DNA of 64,000 nt from Haliotis asinina. Lineage: Eukaryota; Mollusca; Gastropoda; Lepetellida; Haliotidae. The notes beneath the pieces are model-generated. The model saw only the letters and a program-made list of their open reading frames with translations, was not told the origin of the DNA and did no database searches. The DNA lies in the NCBI RefSeq assembly GCF_037392515.1, contig NC_090288.1, positions 14,489,969 to 14,553,968 of the forward strand, given 5' to 3'. Position 1 is the first letter of the stretch. Each line of letters begins with the position of its first letter. The position numbers were made by a program, and so were the translations under genes. Positions 10,397-20,560 of the stretch are shown here, piece by piece.

Positions 10397-10870
10397 GTGA
10401 GTGAGTGAGTGAGTTAATATTTAACGTCACATCGGCAATATTTCAGCCATATCGTGACGAGAACATTTAATACAGAAACGGAAGATATGTATTTCATAAA
10501 TAAACCTGTCGTCAAAGGACAGTAAAACAACTAGAATATCACAGTTACAATTTAAAACTAGTGTGGAAAGTTAAAACATATATCACTATGTGGACAAAAC
10601 AATATAAAAACAGACAATAGATCGCCACCGACTGGAAGTAGATCATCACACTAGGGACCATGGGCACTTACAGTACCTTGGCTACCTGCATGGACCCTAG
10701 TTGGATTTACATCATCCTTTCAGCCGCTGGCGAGTGTACAAAATGCTAGCCAAAACTAAAACAACAAGAATACTACGATTAAAATCCTGGTAGATTTAAA
10801 TGTTCTATGAATGTTTTTGGATTTACGCACCCTCTCAGGAGGACAATGGACGTAAGAAATTTGCAATACA
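10397..10870 (-). repeat. Family A repeat with intact tail
   Basis: One of the most complete family A copies. Read on -, it starts at the block CCTCCTGAGAGGGT, passes GGGTCCATGCAGGTAGCC and CCATGGTCCCTAG, and ends with GTCACGATATGGCTGAAATA, then TTGCCGATGTGACG and TAATATTAACTC plus (ACTC)n. It defines the family's polarity and tail. Confidence 0.85.
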
Positions 10871-11318
10871 CGTGATTATGAGACGAGAATGTAGTTATTT
10901 TTAATCATAATTATCAGTAACTCAGTGCTGCTGGATGCTTTGTCAATACATGGAACACCTAATTCCTAGCCATTATCATAATTGGACGAATCGTCGATCG
11001 CACATTGCAACAAACGTGATTAGGTGAAGAGAGGGTAGTTATCAGAAATATCAGTAACTCAATGCTGCCGGTTGTTTTGTTTGTCAAAGCAATTACCTTA
11101 TCAGCCATGTATACTTTGTTTCGGCTTCAGTTACCTTTGGTTTCCTCTTATTGTCACATCATTACCACCATCCATTGTTGTTAATCCCTTTAATTCATAC
11201 CTACATGTTGTTAATGCTTTATCCCTGTTCATGTACTGCAGTCAATTGCTAAAGTGCACGATACATGAAATGCACGTGCATCATGAAATTGTGTATCACC
11301 CTCAGCTGAAGTCTGTGA
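10871..11318. repeat. Degenerate family D fragments
   Basis: Two direct partial copies contain TATCAGTAACTCAGTGCTGC (around 10914) and TATCAGTAACTCAATGCTGC (around 11048), each following a GTGATTA.GTGAAGA or GTGATTATGAGACGA-like block. The rest, to 11318, has no recognised feature. Confidence 0.45.
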
Positions 11319-11349
11319 GTGGGGGCTTTAAGCCACTATAGACGACACG

Positions 11350-11485
11350 AGAATGAAAAGGCTGACAGTGGATCAATGACACAAAGTCATTGTCGTTTAC
11401 AAGGGCGGACATCGCAGCAGGAGGTGGCAAGGCACTTCAAGGTGTCAACACAGACCATCGTAAACCTATGGACCGGATACAGCAG
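11350..11485 (+). pseudogene. Tc1-like transposase N-terminal remnant
   Basis: After a MKRLTVDQ-like start in one frame, the frame shifts and continues as SQQEVARHFKVSTQTIV then NLW. This is the paired-type helix-turn-helix that opens Tc1-family transposases. There is a stop after the first eight residues and no catalytic domain follows, because the sequence is cut by the inverted-repeat element at 11486. A dead fragment. Confidence 0.6.
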
Positions 11486-11727
11486 CATATGTGATATTTA
11501 GGATTTCACTTTCTTAGTAAAGTACAAATTCTAGTACTTTTTTCGGTTGAGTCCCATCCGGGATTCGAACCCGCACCCTCAGAGTCAGGCATCTAATAGC
11601 CAGCACACAAAGTCAGCCACCTAGCCCGCTCAGCCACCGCGACTTCCATTACATATGATGCTTCCACAACTTCCACAACTAGAATTTGTACTTTACTAAG
11701 AAAGTGAAATCCCAAATATGACATATG
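11486..11727 (-). mobile_element. 50-bp TIR element with a tRNA-like core
   Basis: The ends are 50-bp inverted repeats (11486-11535 and 11678-11727) differing at about two positions (CATATGTGATATTTAGGATT on the left; its counterpart has GTC and GGG). Between them, on -, 11645-11551 reads like a type II (Leu/Ser-like) tRNA: box A TGGCTGAGCGGG, box B GGTTCGAATCCC, and ends GTC/GAC that can start an acceptor stem. Box spacing is wider than in a normal tRNA. It is best described as a non-autonomous element combining DNA-transposon ends with a Pol III promoter-like core. Confidence 0.7.
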
Positions 11728-11784
11728 TTGCATTTGACCACTTTCTAAATGGCATCGTGTAATCACGGATACAGCAGTGTTAAA

Positions 11785-12230
11785 TTTTTAAGTCACTTTG
11801 GCAATATATCAGCCATGTCGTGACTGCAACAGTTTGTTCATAAATACTTTATAACGTTCTTATATAAAATCTGCCGCCAAAGGACAGCAAAGTAACTAGT
11901 ATATCACAGTTAGAGATTAAACCTAGCATTGAATATAAACTTACATACTACTGTAGGATAATACAGTATAAAATCATACTATAGCGGACGATAGATCACC
12001 AGCCACTGAAGTCTGATCGCTATACTACGGACTTACAGTATTTTTTCTACCTCCACTGACCCAAGGTGGATTTACACCATCCCTTCAGCTACTGGTGATT
12101 GAAGACAATTATAACCGTAGACTAAAAGCACACATATTCTACGATATACAAAGTTGTAAGTTTAAATTTACTAGTTTAAGGTTAAATTTATTGGGACTTA
12201 CATACCCTGTCAGGAGGACAAATGATTATG
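11785..12230 (-). repeat. Family A repeat
   Basis: Matches 10397-10870 throughout (GGCAATATATCAGCCATGTC, GCCGCCAAAGGACAGCAAAG, GGTGGATTTACACCATCCC, CTGTCAGGAGGACAA). About 15-20 percent diverged by eye, and the terminal ACTC run is missing. Confidence 0.8.
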
Positions 12231-12241
12231 GGATGGACAGT

Positions 12242-12312
12242 CAACGTCACGTCGTCTCCGTTGGCAGCGTCACGTCGTTCCCGTTGGCAGCGTCACGTCG
12301 TTCCCGTTGTCA
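12242..12312 (+). repeat. 23-bp tandem repeat, three copies
   Basis: GCGTCACGTCG followed by TTCCCGTTGGCA recurs with a 23-bp period (CACGTCG at 12248, 12271 and 12294). Confidence 0.8.
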
Positions 12313-12490
12313 ACGTCAAGGGGTATCCAGTCAGTAAGTAAACTCCAAAACAATATGTTAAGTTTTTCATGTGCGCGGCATCAGCAATTGTGTTCCCAAC
12401 AATTACAAGTTACTGACTATCTAACAGAACGCACCTTTGCATAAGCTAGGAGCAAGATCACTCTTCAAATTGTTTAGAATTTCAAAGAGG

Positions 12491-12491
<1 letters not shown>

Positions 12492-12539
<48 letters not shown>

Positions 12540-12540
12540 G
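12492..12540 (+). repeat. (GATT)n microsatellite
   Basis: About twelve perfect GATT units, followed by one imperfect unit. Confidence 0.95.
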
Positions 12541-12689
12541 ATTGAAAACATGAGACCCCGATATAAATAGTAAATTTACTTTTTGTGTGTGTTTTTAATA
12601 AATTGATAGATTCAAGTCTTGCTAATATGGACGCAGTAGAAGTAAGTTATCTTTGATCTAACGTCAGTGGCTCTGGCCAATGCATCACA

Positions 12690-12940
12690 TTTTCTTTATG
12701 AAAAGGATGAAAAACACACTTACAAGATGCATGACTGATTTTGATTTTGAGGAATATAATGTAGAAACATACAGGGACAGTTTAATTTGACGTCGATTCA
12801 GGGACGGCAGATCAGCTTCAACGTACAAACTGTGCGTGGGTGAAGTTCGGAACGTTCCAAGGCAAAGCCACAGGCCTTCGTGATGAAGTAAATGCAAAAC
12901 CAGCTCTACAATGTATGGTGGCACTTGAGGATAAGTGTTC
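12690..12940 (-). pseudogene. Jockey-like LINE reverse transcriptase C-terminal fragment
   Basis: On -, an open stretch contains HHEGLWLCLGTFRTSP then SLYVEADLPSL and RRQIKLSL. This is the conserved segment after the RT palm in Jockey/BovB-type non-LTR retrotransposons (usual form HHxGLRLALGAFRTSPVxSLYVEA). Nothing upstream or downstream of the family is retained. The same LINE family seems to supply the fragments at 16.3, 18.6 and 21.9 kb. Confidence 0.7.
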
Positions 12941-13228
12941 AAACAGTTTGATGAATCTGTTTTCTCAACGGTAAATCACACTCGCACTTGTATTTCGTTT
13001 AAACCCGTCCTCACGATCCAATATAGAATATTGGATTGTGTTTGTTGAATATTTGCCATTTTTCTAGGTGGAACCTACCTAGTGGTATATCGGAATTCGG
13101 GAATCAGTCTCCCACTGTGACGCAAAATCAATTCTTTGGTGTATAATTAAGCATCCTAATAAGCAATTTGATGTTGCTGACCTTGGATTTGGTGATTTCT
13201 GGCATGTGATTATTATGTCTCGTTAACG

Positions 13229-13238
13229 TATAAAAAGG
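13229..13238 (+). promoter_or_regulatory. TATA box of the broken receptor paralogue
   Basis: TATAAAAAGG, 47 bp before the ATG at 13276, aligned with the TATA box at 527 of the intact receptor. Confidence 0.6.
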
Positions 13239-13275
13239 CCACGGTCGGCGATACACAGCAAATCGTTTAGGCAAC

Positions 13276-13980
13276 ATGTCGGGGGTATTCGCATGCGCGG
13301 CTTTGGTGTTTTTTTCTCTTCACAGAGCTATACAAGTTAGCGCTAATGTCACTGATGTTACATCCACCGGTTTGTCTGGTGAGAAGAATTTGACAAAAAC
13401 TGTGGAATCACTGATGGAATTAAATACCAGTGACTACATTATAATCACAACGGTTGTCCCGATCGAAATTACGTCCTCTGATGTTGCATGCAATGTTACC
13501 TTCAACTGCTCATCGGACCATGTAGACGAGCCACCTGTTAAGAATTACCAACGTCTTGAATTGGTACTTTCACGTGTGGCATACCTTGCCGTAGATAAAT
13601 ATATCAAGGTTATAGCTTTCATATTCCACGTGATAGCCCTTATTTTGAACAGTTTGAACATCTCAGTGTTTGTGTCCCAGGTGCGGAACTCAATCAAATA
13701 CTACCTCATGGCCATCAGCATCGTGGACACCATCTACGCAGTCAGTGCATGTACTGTGTTACTCAGAAGTATAAACTGTCTGTTAGTTCTGGTGTCTATT
13801 GAGAGACTGCTCGTGATCGTTTATCCTCTGAAAGCTAAGGACATGTGTGTGTTTTTAATAAAAACTTATTCTACCCCGGGACCTTCACGGGTCTATTATA
13901 CACTAGAGGTTTCCATAACGATCGCTTCGCACTGTCACAAACATAATCCTTTTAGCACGGACTACGAGGTCAGGTCTTAA
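13276..13980 (+). pseudogene. Broken 7TM receptor, 5' half
   Basis: Parallels the intact receptor from the start codon through the signal-like segment, the glycosylated ectodomain (same NVTF and NCSS sites), TM1 and TM2, and the SIERLLVIVYPLKAKD motif. A 29-codon in-frame deletion relative to 1021-1135 removes the first part of TM3 and its cysteine. After KAKD (about 13844) homology stops. The frame then runs through unrelated sequence, including CTACCCCGGGACCTTCACGG, the outer end of a family B repeat, to a stop at 13980. The missing 3' half lies inverted at 14640-15385. A translated product would lack TM4-TM7, so this is a pseudogene although its TATA box and start survive. Confidence 0.85.
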
Positions 13981-14639
13981 TCTGTACATGGTGACACCAT
14001 GAGCCAACCCTTTGGATGTTCCGAAAGCTACACTAAATGACGACTCCCTCTCCCTATATTCACAACGTGATGATGCTATAGTCTAAATCGTACAATGGAC
14101 TGTCATAGTTATCTAACTAATAGGATTATACTGGGTTAGAGTTGGCTCCCTTTGGCAAGGCAGCTCTCTTAAACCTCAAAGACCTGCATCATTTTATCTC
14201 ATATATTTCATATTTCATGCTGCCACATCGTGAAATAATGTTCATTCACTGCGGGAGACACCAGAAAGTGACTTAACACATTGTAATCATGTGAGGATTT
14301 CGGCATATTAATCAGGCTACCCCACCATCCCACTGTTGTTTTAGTCATAAAGACATAAGGATGCGTTAGATAAAGACTCTGGTCAGGTGTGACTGAACAA
14401 AGGTGTTCTTAAGTGAAAAAGTTATTGTGACACACGAACGACAGCATAGGTGCTAAACTGTTACTGCCGCGAAAGAAATATTTTAACTCTTACGAGAGTG
14501 TATATTCTGTAAATTGCAATACTGATTAATTGATAATTATCTAAATCTAAATCTATCTAAATCTAAATGTAACACTAGTTAGCACGTATTTAGAGTTGGA
14601 TTGTGCAAACAAAACACATAAGGACAGTTCAATTCATAA
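13981..14639. other. Stretch with no recognised feature
   Basis: Separates the two halves of the broken receptor. A short CTAAAT-rich run sits near 14541-14570. No gene or repeat family recognised. Confidence 0.4.
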
Positions 14640-15385
14640 GGGCCACTATGCTAAAACTAAAAGTCCGCCTGTTCCAAGTTTTGCAGTTCTGTACAATTGC
14701 ACGTCACTGGACATCATCTTACATCCATCTATGCTATGTGTGTATGGTCTGTTATTTGGTCCTTGCATCTGTTTGGTGATTCAGTCTGCTTGATGTGAAG
14801 GATTCTGAAAAAGGTGGTCCTGAAATTGGTGCTGAGACAGAGGTAGGTAACAAAATCTGTAGACAGACTCAAACCCATCAGTGCAGAACCAATTTTCTCC
14901 ACCAGAAAATAAACGTAGAAGATTTTCCTTCTGTATACGTCTGGGATCAGGTTGTATACGATGGAGTTGGTGGCTAGTGGGAGGGCGAGAAATAAGAACA
15001 CGAAACTGGCGGTGACGATTGTGATTGTCGTCTGCCTTTCATGTCTTGCTGCTTTGTCTGCATCAGTCGTGGTTTTCATCTGTTGTCTTTTCTTGGAATA
15101 CCGTTTCAACGCACAAACCACGAGTAGATTGAGAATTAGTCCCCCGATAAGGAGAGTGTAGACAAAGATGACTTTACTGGTAGTGCTCATCCCTCGCATT
15201 AGGGCAGGATTCTGTTGGAAGAGTTGCGAGTACACAATCGAGTATGTGGTAGAGTTTTTTGTTGGATCTAATGTTGATGTGATCGTAAAACGGAGTGGAC
15301 TGAAGATATGAAATAGCAAGATAGTCGATATCGCCATCACCATGATTGACCTGGGTCGCCGCATGAAGATGACATGTGTCAACCA
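14640..15385 (-). pseudogene. Broken 7TM receptor, inverted 3' half
   Basis: On -, from about 15379, the reading continues the receptor at exactly the residue where the + half stops: FMRRPRSIMVMAIST, then TM4 to TM7, the STDFVTYLCLSTNFRTT motif and a C-terminal KDQITDHTH ending at 14729. A seven-residue insertion sits before that C-terminus. Homology continues about 90 bp into the 3' flank (14640-14728). The frame is free of stops. Immediately upstream on this strand is family B sequence (15386-15505). This is the other half of the pseudogene starting at 13276, separated by an inversion. Confidence 0.87.
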
Positions 15386-15505
15386 AGTCAGCGAGTCTGA
15401 CCACCCGATCCCGTTAGTCTCCTCTTACGACAAGCATAGTCGTCTTTTATGGCAAGCATGGGTTCCAGAAGGCCTCTTCTACCCAGGACCTTCACGGGTC
15501 TGACA
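15386..15505 (-). repeat. Family B SINE-like fragment at the inversion junction
   Basis: The reverse complement of family B: CAAGTCAGCGAGTCTGACCA, CCCGATCCCGTTAGT, TTTTATGGCAAGCATGGGTT, ACCTTCACGGGTC. It starts precisely where receptor homology ends. Confidence 0.8.
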
Positions 15506-16194
15506 GGTTGTAACATACTGATGTGTAACCGTTATGGCAATTAGCGATTTTGACAGAATCAGGTTTAGAAACCCTGTAAACAAGATTATTTAACCCGGAA
15601 ATCACATGAATTTCACAGTGCCCAACAAAGGCATACCTCACATTACGTCACGGAGACGCGCCACCCTCACTGTTTGAAATTTCGTTCGCACTGTTGTCAA
15701 GAACGTCGATTTTAATGTAACTGAATGTCGATATAAGTAGCTGTAATGATCGAGTTTCATTTACACCAAAGCAAATAATTGATTTATGTGTATGTGATCT
15801 CAAAAGCTTGGTTCTTTTGGCACTCGTAGAAATATGCTTATTATTCTGAGCACATCTCTCATCTCTCTTTGTTAAACATAAGCATATCATATCACCTGTC
15901 GCCGATACATTTGTCAGCATCTTGTTAGGCGGATGGGTGGTTAAAGGGAGGGATTTTACATACAGGCATGGTTGTTTGCAACATTGGAAATGGGAATCAC
16001 TCATTAGATAGTGTGTATCTAACCATCTAGTCATGTGTCAATAATGTACTAATGTATTGTGAGATTCAGGTATGGAACCTTCTTCTTGTTTGGCTTTACA
16101 CCCTGAACCAAACAATGATTGGGACGTTGCGATTGTGAGTGATCTTCACAATATGGAGAGATTCCTCGGTGTATACTAAAACGACGACTAACAT

Positions 16195-16338
16195 GCTCGC
16201 TGACTTGGTTGACACATGTCATCAGTTCCCATTTGCGCAAATAGATGCTCATGCTGTTGATCACTTGATTGTCTAGTGCAGAGGCGATTACTTACAGACC
16301 GCCCCACATAGCTGGAATAGTTCTTAACTAAACTCACT
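16195..16338 (+). repeat. Family B 3' part with tail
   Basis: GCTGACTTGGTTGACACATG through GATGCTCATGCTGTTGATCA and CAGACCGCC to AACTAAACTCACTCACTC. The head is missing. Confidence 0.75.
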
Positions 16339-16339
16339 C

Positions 16340-16766
16340 ACTCCACCTTCAAGAACCCGTCAGCAGACTGATCTACAAACTCTCTACGATCAACTAACCA
16401 AGCCTTGTATATTCATGGGGATCTGAATGTTCACAACCCTCTCTAGGGTGGTGTGACCACAAACGCAAAAAGGGTAAGATTTGGACGATTTCATTTAGAA
16501 TAATAAGTTATATATACATAATGATGGCACAAATACATACTTACACCCTGGCACAGGAACATATTCCACTCTTTATATGTCAATAACTGACTCCAACTTA
16601 CTGAATGAATTTGAATGGTCAGTTCACGATGAGTTCTGATGAACTGAACATCATTGCTGATGAGTGTATGCCAAAGTCCCCGAACAGGACGCCAGTTTGC
16701 TCGTCACGATATGGCTAAGATATTGCCATTGTGACGTTGACGTCAAATATTAACTCACTTACTGTG
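16340..16766 (+). pseudogene. Jockey-like LINE endonuclease fragment followed by the common tail
   Basis: Translated pieces read GDLNVHNPL and then YLHPGTGTYSTLY, matching the APE-type endonuclease of the LINE at 18.6 and 20.2 kb (DLNGNYPLLG; YLHPNTGTYSAL). Stops and frameshifts are present. At 16708-16766 it is followed by TCGTCACGATATGGC, AAGATATTGCC and AAATATTAACTCACTTAC. This is the same kind of tail that ends repeat families A-C, consistent with an internally deleted LINE copy. Confidence 0.5.
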
Positions 16767-17660
16767 ACAGAAGAAAATCTTAGTCATTCACTATTCCATT
16801 GAGAACAGGATTTCTTTGCTTGTTGTTTAATGCTGTGCACAGCAATATTTCAACGGTGTTCGGCAAGTAGTAATTTTGTCAATGCGAATGAATCCATTTA
16901 TGGTTATTGTTTTCGCTCGTTTACCTGTAATAAAGACATTTGAAAAACTTCACCATTCTTTCATTATTCTTCACGAAATTAACAGCAAATTATCTGGTAG
17001 GAAATGGCCCGGCCTATGTCTCTTCTTTTCATTTCGTTAATGACAGGAACTGCTGTGAAGTAACCCCCCAAACACTCATGTGTTTAACATCACATCAGTC
17101 AGTGCTTGTCCTATGAGCATATTCACGGGAATATTCAAAATCAGCAGGTGCATGTTAACTACACGTTGTTCATCATCTGATCAAGTGAATACTAATGCAT
17201 TGCGTGATCGTGTTACAACTGGTTGGGTCTTTGTCAAGTGATTGTTAAAATGTCGAATCGGACTCTGAGAGTAACCGGCTTAACGTTGTGAAGTTAGTAA
17301 ACCAAACTATATAGCTTATGCCTATAAAAAAAACAATTCAATTAAAACATGAAACGATCGTATTTTTCTGTCAGAACAGTGTTTTCCGGGCCAAGTTCTG
17401 TAACGAATCCATGCATGCATGGTTTGCACGAACGTATCAATAACAACATTCTCTGCTCCCCTAGTCAACGAAGTTAATTCCGTCTGCCGTTTGTGCCATT
17501 TTTACAACCCGTATATCAATTGTTCGTGACATATTCTCTTTTATGTTGGCACATCATTCGAACTGACACCCAAAAATTAGGATTGTACATATGAGTACCA
17601 CAGCCTTAAGAGAGTTCACCTCCTACGAAGATAATACGGAATTTCGGAATTTTGAATATT

Positions 17661-18609
17661 TCTCAGGGATTCTATAAAGTTTCGGTAATGAAAAACCCCA
17701 GCTGTAAAACCTTTTTCACCACACTTGAAATATTTTCATTCAATTTTGGTAATTCTTTCGTTCGTTTGATTATTTTCTTTAAAAATTTTGTGTTTGTGAA
17801 TAGACCTGAAATTAACATAAGTTTACGTAAATAGGATCGAAGAAATGGGAAACACTCGATCAAGTAATTGATTAACTTTTGTGTGCTTTTAAATTTCTCT
17901 GCTACGAAAGTACGATGACATGGAGCAAAGCCTATAACAAGTTCTCAGTTCATTTGGAACAGCCTTTAGTTGGCATATAAAGAAACAGGCTGCCATGCGG
18001 CCTTTTCTGTATCAAGGTAAATGGTCACACCTTATACTGACACTGTTGATGGAGTTGTTGTGTTGTTGTTGTTGAGTCGTCATACTTCTCTCAACTTTCT
18101 CCTGTTGTTACCAAGCAGGAAATACCACAGAAGCAACCAATATGGTTTCTCAGTTGATTTCATATGTATTTTTGTTCATGCATTTCTACCTTTAATAAGT
18201 ACATTCACTTACCTACTCAACTCAGAAGAATCTCACTGAAAGGAAACAATCAGCAAACAATGTGATTATACTATAATTATACTACAAACAAAAGGTAAGG
18301 GAACACCTTACAATTTGATGGTCATAAATAAACTTTCCCCTTAAGCTGCATGAGAAGTTTGTCTTCCACATGCACTAGCCAGTAGTGCTTGTGCGTTTGA
18401 ATTAAACATGGTGCGTGTGTGCTTCAACAGTCTTGTTTTTCACTTCTTACCAATGTTTCATTAACCTTAAACTGAAAGAACACTGAATCAATTGCTTCCA
18501 TGCATGTTCTGGCATTTCTTTTAAAGTGTCCATTAAGCACACAAGAGATTCATTTACCTTTGATTATTAGTGATCTAACCGCGTTTAAGTGTATATATGA
18601 CTATCAATA
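17661..18609. other. Stretch with no recognised feature
   Basis: AT-rich intergenic DNA. Short open frames on both strands at 17650-17860 are poly-T/A composition artefacts. Confidence 0.4.
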
Positions 18610-18882
18610 CTGCCGAACGTGAGGAGACAATTCTATCCACGTGAGGCAGGGCGTCCTCAATGGTTCTGCAATCTGTTGTTGTCGCCATGACTCTGAACAT
18701 AGGATTAACACTATATTCACTCTATCTCCCTCCTTCCTCAACTATAAGCCTATCTGATCTTCAGCACTTGTATTATCTCAGAACTCAGAAGTCCTGAATG
18801 ATCATAGGCGACTTGAACGGCAATTACCCCCTACTGGGTAACTCTCATACAAACAACCACGGAACGGTCCTTCACTCAAATA
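18610..18882 (+). pseudogene. Jockey-like LINE endonuclease, segment left of the mariner
   Basis: Translates to VVVAMTLNIGLTLYSLYLP, then IIGDLNGNYPLLGNSHTNN with one stop between them. This is the APE-type endonuclease core (GDFNAHHPLWGS in relatives). It breaks off at a TA dinucleotide at 18881, where the mariner begins, and resumes at 20181. Confidence 0.7.
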
Positions 18883-20178
18883 CGAGGGTTGGCTGAAACG
18901 TTCTCAGCCTGAGCGGTTTTTCCCCACCAGGTAGAGACAGGTGTTTGCCACCAATGAGGACAATCATTTAGTGAATCATAGACACAAGAACTACAAACGT
19001 ACTAATAGTTTTATCTCAACTACAGCTCTTTTAGTAAACCTACCCTCTGAAATCATCAGAAATGGACAAAACTGAATACAGGGCAGTCATCAAGAACTTG
19101 CAAAAGAAAGGGATGTCCCCAACACAGATACATGCTGACATGGTCTCCACTCTAGGGGATGATGCTCCTTCATTTTCCACAGTAAAGAAGTGGGCTGCAG
19201 AATTTAAGCGTGGCAGACAAAGCCTTGATGATGACCCACGCTCAGGAAGGCCTTCAAAAGCAACCACTCCAGAAAACATCACGCGAGTGCTCGATATGTT
19301 GATGGATGATCGACGATTGACTACTCGACATATTGCTAGTGTAGTGGGCATCTCTCATGAGAGGGTTGAGCATATTATCACCAACGAATTAGGAATGACT
19401 AAAGTTTCTGCAAGATGGGTGCCAAAGCTCTTGACAGCAGAACAGAAACGTGTCAGGTTCCAGACGTCCCTTGACAATTTGCGTCGTTTTGAAGCAGATC
19501 CCGATGATTTTGTGGCACGATTTGTAACCATGGATGAGACCTGGATACATCACTTTCAACCAGAAACAAAACTACAGTCAAAACAGTGGAAGCATCCTGA
19601 TTCACCAGATCCGAAGAAAGCCAAGTCTGTTCCTTCAGCTGGAAAGGTGATGACATCAGTCTTTTGGGATTCCAGGGGTATTCTGCTCATTGAATTTATC
19701 TTGAAAAAGGTCAAACTATCAACGGCAAATACTATGCTGATCTACTGAACCAGTTGCGAGAAGCAATCAAAGCCAAACGACGAGGGATGATCGCTAAAGG
19801 TGTCCTCTTCCACAAAGACAATGCGCCTGTTCACAAATCGGTGGTGGCCATGTCAACAATCCGCGATTGTGGCTTTGAACTCATTGACCATCCTCCTTAT
19901 TCACCTGATTTGGCTCCTTCTGACTTCCACCTGTTCCCCAAAATGAAAAAGGAACTCGCCGGTCGCCATTTTGCAAGTAATGATGACGCCATTTCCGCTG
20001 TGACTGATTTTTTTAGGGTAGCTGAAGAAGATTTCTTCCTGACCGAGATTCGGGCCTTGCAGCATCGCTTGCAAAAGTGTGTGAACTTGGAAGGGGACTA
20101 TGTAGAAAAATAAATTACAAACGTGGACTTTGTAACTTTTTTTCACAGTGAGGCTTAGAACTTTTCAGCCAACCCTCG
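18883..20178 (+). mobile_element. mariner transposon, complete ends
   Basis: Length 1296 bp, typical of mariner. Terminal inverted repeats start CGAGGGTTGGCTGAAACGTT (left) and, on the opposite strand of the right end, CGAGGGTTGGCTGAAAAGTT; they continue to about 28 bp. TA at 18881-18882 and 20179-20180 is the target duplication. It carries one transposase with a single frameshift. It is inserted in a LINE endonuclease. Confidence 0.93.
19062..20113 (+). pseudogene. mariner transposase (DD34D), one frameshift
   Basis: An N-terminal helix-turn-helix region (MDKTEYRAVIKNLQKKG; FSTVKKWAAEFKRGR; linker DDPRSGRPSKA) is followed by the catalytic domain. The first Asp is in TMDETWIHHF, the second in HKDNAPVHKS, and the third in YSPDLAPSDFHLFP. 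The last two are separated by exactly 34 residues, the mariner DD34D signature. The frame breaks at about 19695-19697, where a T run appears one base short, leaving open frames of 228 and 119 residues (19062-19748 and 19754-20113). All three catalytic residues survive. The element is therefore disabled by what looks like one indel, or by a sequencing error. Confidence 0.92.
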
Positions 20179-20180
20179 TA

Positions 20181-20560
20181 ATGATCTATGCATCTTCAAC
20201 GATTCTTATCTCCATCCTAACACAGGAACATACTCTGCTCTTAATCCATCATATACAGATTATAATCTTCTTAATGAGTCTGAATCCTTGGTCCAAATGG
20301 ACCTTTGCGGAAGTGGCCACTTCTCAACAGTTCTTACTCTATCTATCCCGCAGATGAGCCGCCGTCAACAAGGTGGATTTTTACTAATGCCAATTGGCCA
20401 TTATCGAATCCGTAAGCTCTGGAAAACATAAATTGGAGAAATGTTCATGATCCCGTGAAACTATTTTCAGACGTCTTGCATGCCAATGGAGACAAAACCA
20501 TTCCCATGCCCTCTGCAGAAACGCCTATACGCAAACCACGGTTCACTACAAACTGACAGC
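20181..20560 (+). pseudogene. Jockey-like LINE endonuclease, segment right of the mariner
   Basis: Continues the endonuclease directly after the mariner: NDLCIFNDSYLHPNTGTYSA, then DLCGSGHFSTVLTL (the DxCGSDHFPI motif of APE endonucleases). Then come linker sequence (NINWRNVHDPVKLF-like) and a degraded end by about 20560. The reverse transcriptase does not follow here. Confidence 0.72.

Larger units (their letters stand above)
15506..17660 (+). repeat. Duplicated locus unit C, flank
   Basis: Shares with units A and B the blocks near 15930-16010 (GGAATCACTCATTA), 16060-16170 (ACCCTGAACCAA, GATCTTCACAATATGGAGAG) and 16890-17060 (AAAGACATTTGAAAAACTTC, CTCTTCTTTTCATTTCGTTA). It ends near TTTTGAATATTTCTC at 17650. 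It is interrupted by family B sequence and a LINE fragment. I see no intact gene in it. Confidence 0.6.

Noticed and set aside
11551..11645. Possible functional Leu/Ser-type tRNA gene on the minus strand
   Set aside because: Box A to box B spacing is too long, acceptor pairing is imperfect, and it sits inside 50-bp transposon-like inverted repeats.
14541..14575. CTAAAT-rich run as a possible telomere-like repeat
   Set aside because: Only a few imperfect units, and the motif is not the TTAGGG telomere repeat expected in molluscs.
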